From NCBI GenBank assembly GCA_009775375.1, contig VSPO01000135.1, positions 1-8,458 of the forward strand: 8,458 nucleotides of DNA, given 5' to 3'. The stretch's first letter is position 1; each line of letters opens with the position of its first letter. Shown here piece by piece: positions 7,092 to 8,458 of this stretch. The stretch comes from Muribaculaceae bacterium (GTDB lineage Bacteria; Bacteroidota; Bacteroidia; Bacteroidales; Muribaculaceae). The notes under the pieces are model-generated. The model made no database searches, was not told where the DNA came from, and worked only from the letters and a program-made list of their open reading frames with translations. The position numbers and the translations under genes are program-made.

Positions 7092-8394
7092 ATTTACGCA
7101 TCTTGTTATATAGGGTCTGCCTGGTGATGCCAAGACGTCGCGCCACTTCCGACATGTTGCCGCCATGCAGTTTTATAGCTGATGTAATGGCGTTTCGCTC
7201 CATAGATTCGAGAGTCGTAGCATTGTTGCCATTATCTGCCTGCTGCTCGTGGAGATCAAAATCCCGAATTCCGAGAACACCACCGTCAGACAGAATCATC
7301 GCTTTCTCCACCGTATGCTCAAGCTGGCGAATATTCCCCGGCCATGTCTGGGAGCAAAGCCTTTTCATCGCTTCCTCTGTCACCCTTATTCCCGACATTG
7401 AATAAATATTCGCATATTTATTTATAAAAGACTCAACGAGGGCCGGAATATCCTCCGGCCTGTTCCTGAGTGGGGGAAGTTCGATAGTGACAGTGTTGAT
7501 TCGGTAGAAAAGATCCTGTCGGAATTGACCATCCTCCACCATTCGTGGCAAATCTTTGTTGGTGGCGCATATGAGGCGAATGTCTATGCCGATCGGAGTA
7601 TTCGAACCGACTCTTACGATCCGTCTTTGCTGTAGTGAAGTCAGAAGCTTTGCCTGAAGATGATATGGAAGGTTTCCGATTTCATCTAAGAATAGAGTTC
7701 CGTTGTGAGCTGTCTCGAATTTGCCTGCCCGATCGGCTCTGGCATCAGTGAACGCACCCTTTACATATCCATAAAGCTCACTTTCGAAGAGAGTCTCAAT
7801 CACGGCACCCATATCTACTGTCTCTATATGGTTTCCCGACCTTTTTGAGAGCCTATGTATTTCTCTTGCAAGAAGGTCTTTGCCTGTGCCATTCTCCCCT
7901 GTTATCAGTATGTTGGCACAAGTCGGAGCCACCCTCTCCACAATAGTTCTCACCCGCTGCATTTCTGGCGATTCTCCCCATAACATTTGCGGGGAAGAAG
8001 TTTGATTCTCTTTCCTCCTCTTTTTGCCGAATGCGCCAAGTATTGTTTCGGAGAGATTATTGTTGTCGAATGGCTTTACAATGAAATCCGTAGCTCCAAT
8101 TTTCATGCCTTCCACGGCAAGCGTCACATCGGCATATGCAGTGAACAGAATCACTGCAATCTCAGAAGATATACCTTTGATTTCTCGAAGCCAGAACAAT
8201 CCTTCGTTGCCATTGTTGACCGAAGAACGGAAATTCATGTCGAGAAGCACAACCTGCGGCTTGTGTTTCCGGATTAATTGAGGCAATGACGTAGGGTCGG
8301 GGGTGGTGACAACCTCATCGACTTTCTGCCGCATCAGTAGTTTGACAGCAGTGAGCACATCTTTGTTATCATCAACTACAAGGAGTGTTTTCAT
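7081..8394 (-). CDS. Sigma-54-dependent response regulator, NtrC family (REC-AAA+-Fis HTH)
   Basis: This 437-residue activator would couple phosphorylation to open-complex formation by sigma-54 RNA polymerase. The receiver (1-120) has acidic D8/D9, phospho-acceptor D52, T85 and K107, with an extended loop (NFRSSVNNGNEG) after D52. The AAA+ domain has Walker A GENGTGKD (166-173), sigma-54-contact loop GAFTDA (213-218, in place of the classical GAFTGA), Walker B TLFLDE (D237/E238), sensor I ATNKDL (277-282), FRQDLFYRIN (291-300) with the presumed arginine fingers, and WPGNIRQLEH (351-360). A Fis-type helix-turn-helix closes it (GGNMSEVARRLGITRQTLYNKM). It is the first gene of the locus, and its promoter is not clearly inside the window. 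Likely targets are the repeats at 5810-5851 upstream of the pump genes. Confidence 0.96.
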   Translation of the reverse strand: MKTLLVVDDNKDVLTAVKLLMRQKVDEVVTTPDPTSLPQLIRKHKPQVVLLDMNFRSSVNNGNEGLFWLREIKGISSEIAVILFTAYADVTLAVEGMKIGATDFIVKPFDNNNLSETILGAFGKKRRKENQTSSPQMLWGESPEMQRVRTIVERVAPTCANILITGENGTGKDLLAREIHRLSKRSGNHIETVDMGAVIETLFESELYGYVKGAFTDARADRAGKFETAHNGTLFLDEIGNLPYHLQAKLLTSLQQRRIVRVGSNTPIGIDIRLICATNKDLPRMVEDGQFRQDLFYRINTVTIELPPLRNRPEDIPALVESFINKYANIYSMSGIRVTEEAMKRLCSQTWPGNIRQLEHTVEKAMILSDGGVLGIRDFDLHEQQADNGNNATTLESMERNAITSAIKLHGGNMSEVARRLGITRQTLYNKMRKYGI

Positions 8395-8415
8395 GATGAA
8401 ATTTTTTTTTGTTTG
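8395..8415 (-). promoter_or_regulatory. A-rich leader with A9 tract before the regulator start
   Basis: The minus-strand leader immediately before the ATG at 8394 contains an uninterrupted run of nine A (T run at 8402-8410) and no Shine-Dalgarno match. A-rich leaders are typical of Bacteroidetes translation starts, so this probably serves ribosome or S1 recruitment. The remaining bases to 8458 show no convincing promoter. Confidence 0.35.
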
Positions 8416-8458
8416 AAACTAATAATCCTATCTCAAGGGAGCGTATTGAAGATTCAGA

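Noticed and set aside
7092..7166. Longer kinase start giving 25 extra N-terminal residues.
   Set aside because: It would overlap the regulator by 86 bases, and the extra residues are the out-of-frame translation of the regulator's HTH end. The ATG at 7091 gives the typical short overlap and a normal basic N-terminus before the first helix.
8411..8458. Possible housekeeping promoter for the regulator (minus-strand TTG then TAGTTTC).
   Set aside because: The -7 match to TAnnTTTG and the spacing are both poor. The real promoter may lie beyond the window.

Overview
The window reads as one chromosomal locus of a Bacteroidales bacterium. The protein style supports this: an outer-membrane factor with a Bacteroidetes-type 'QEPWSLERCM' mature N-terminus, a separate small ABC ATPase with an unusually long FtsX-like permease, and an NtrC-family regulator with the insertion-bearing receiver loop and GAFTDA motif that I associate with this phylum. 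Family or genus cannot be settled from these bases; something near Muribaculaceae, Prevotellaceae or Bacteroidaceae is plausible. All six genes lie on the minus strand, so transcription runs from the right edge to the left.

Regulatory half (8394 to 5874): a sigma-54-dependent response regulator (receiver, AAA+, Fis-type HTH), then a membrane histidine kinase whose start overlaps the regulator's stop by 11 bases. The kinase has two membrane helices with almost no periplasmic loop, so it probably does not bind a periplasmic ligand through a dedicated domain.

Control region (5873 to 5730): a 144-base gap, the only substantial intergenic space. Read on the minus strand, it holds two tandem 19-bp near-identical repeats (18/19 matches, 23-bp period), then a 9-bp inverted repeat, then a sequence with a strong sigma-54 -24 element (TTGGCACG) but an imperfect -12 element, then a Shine-Dalgarno sequence and the tolC-like start. 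The predicted start site would place the direct repeats near -85 and -108, the usual distance for enhancer sites of NtrC-family activators. The weak point is that this promoter would leave only about 5 bases of leader.

Export half (5729 to 96): a TolC-like outer-membrane factor, a HlyD/MacA-like periplasmic adaptor (10-base overlap), an eight-helix FtsX/MacB-type permease (6-base gap) and a LolD/MacB-type ATPase (28-base gap). Together they would make a tripartite ATP-driven efflux pump from inner to outer membrane. The simplest model is that the kinase senses membrane or envelope stress, phosphorylates the regulator, and the regulator with sigma-54 RNA polymerase switches on the pump. The substrate cannot be read from sequence; antimicrobial peptides, macrolide-like compounds, lipids or lipopeptides are candidates by family. 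The 95 bases left of the ATPase and the 64 bases right of the regulator contain no supported gene.
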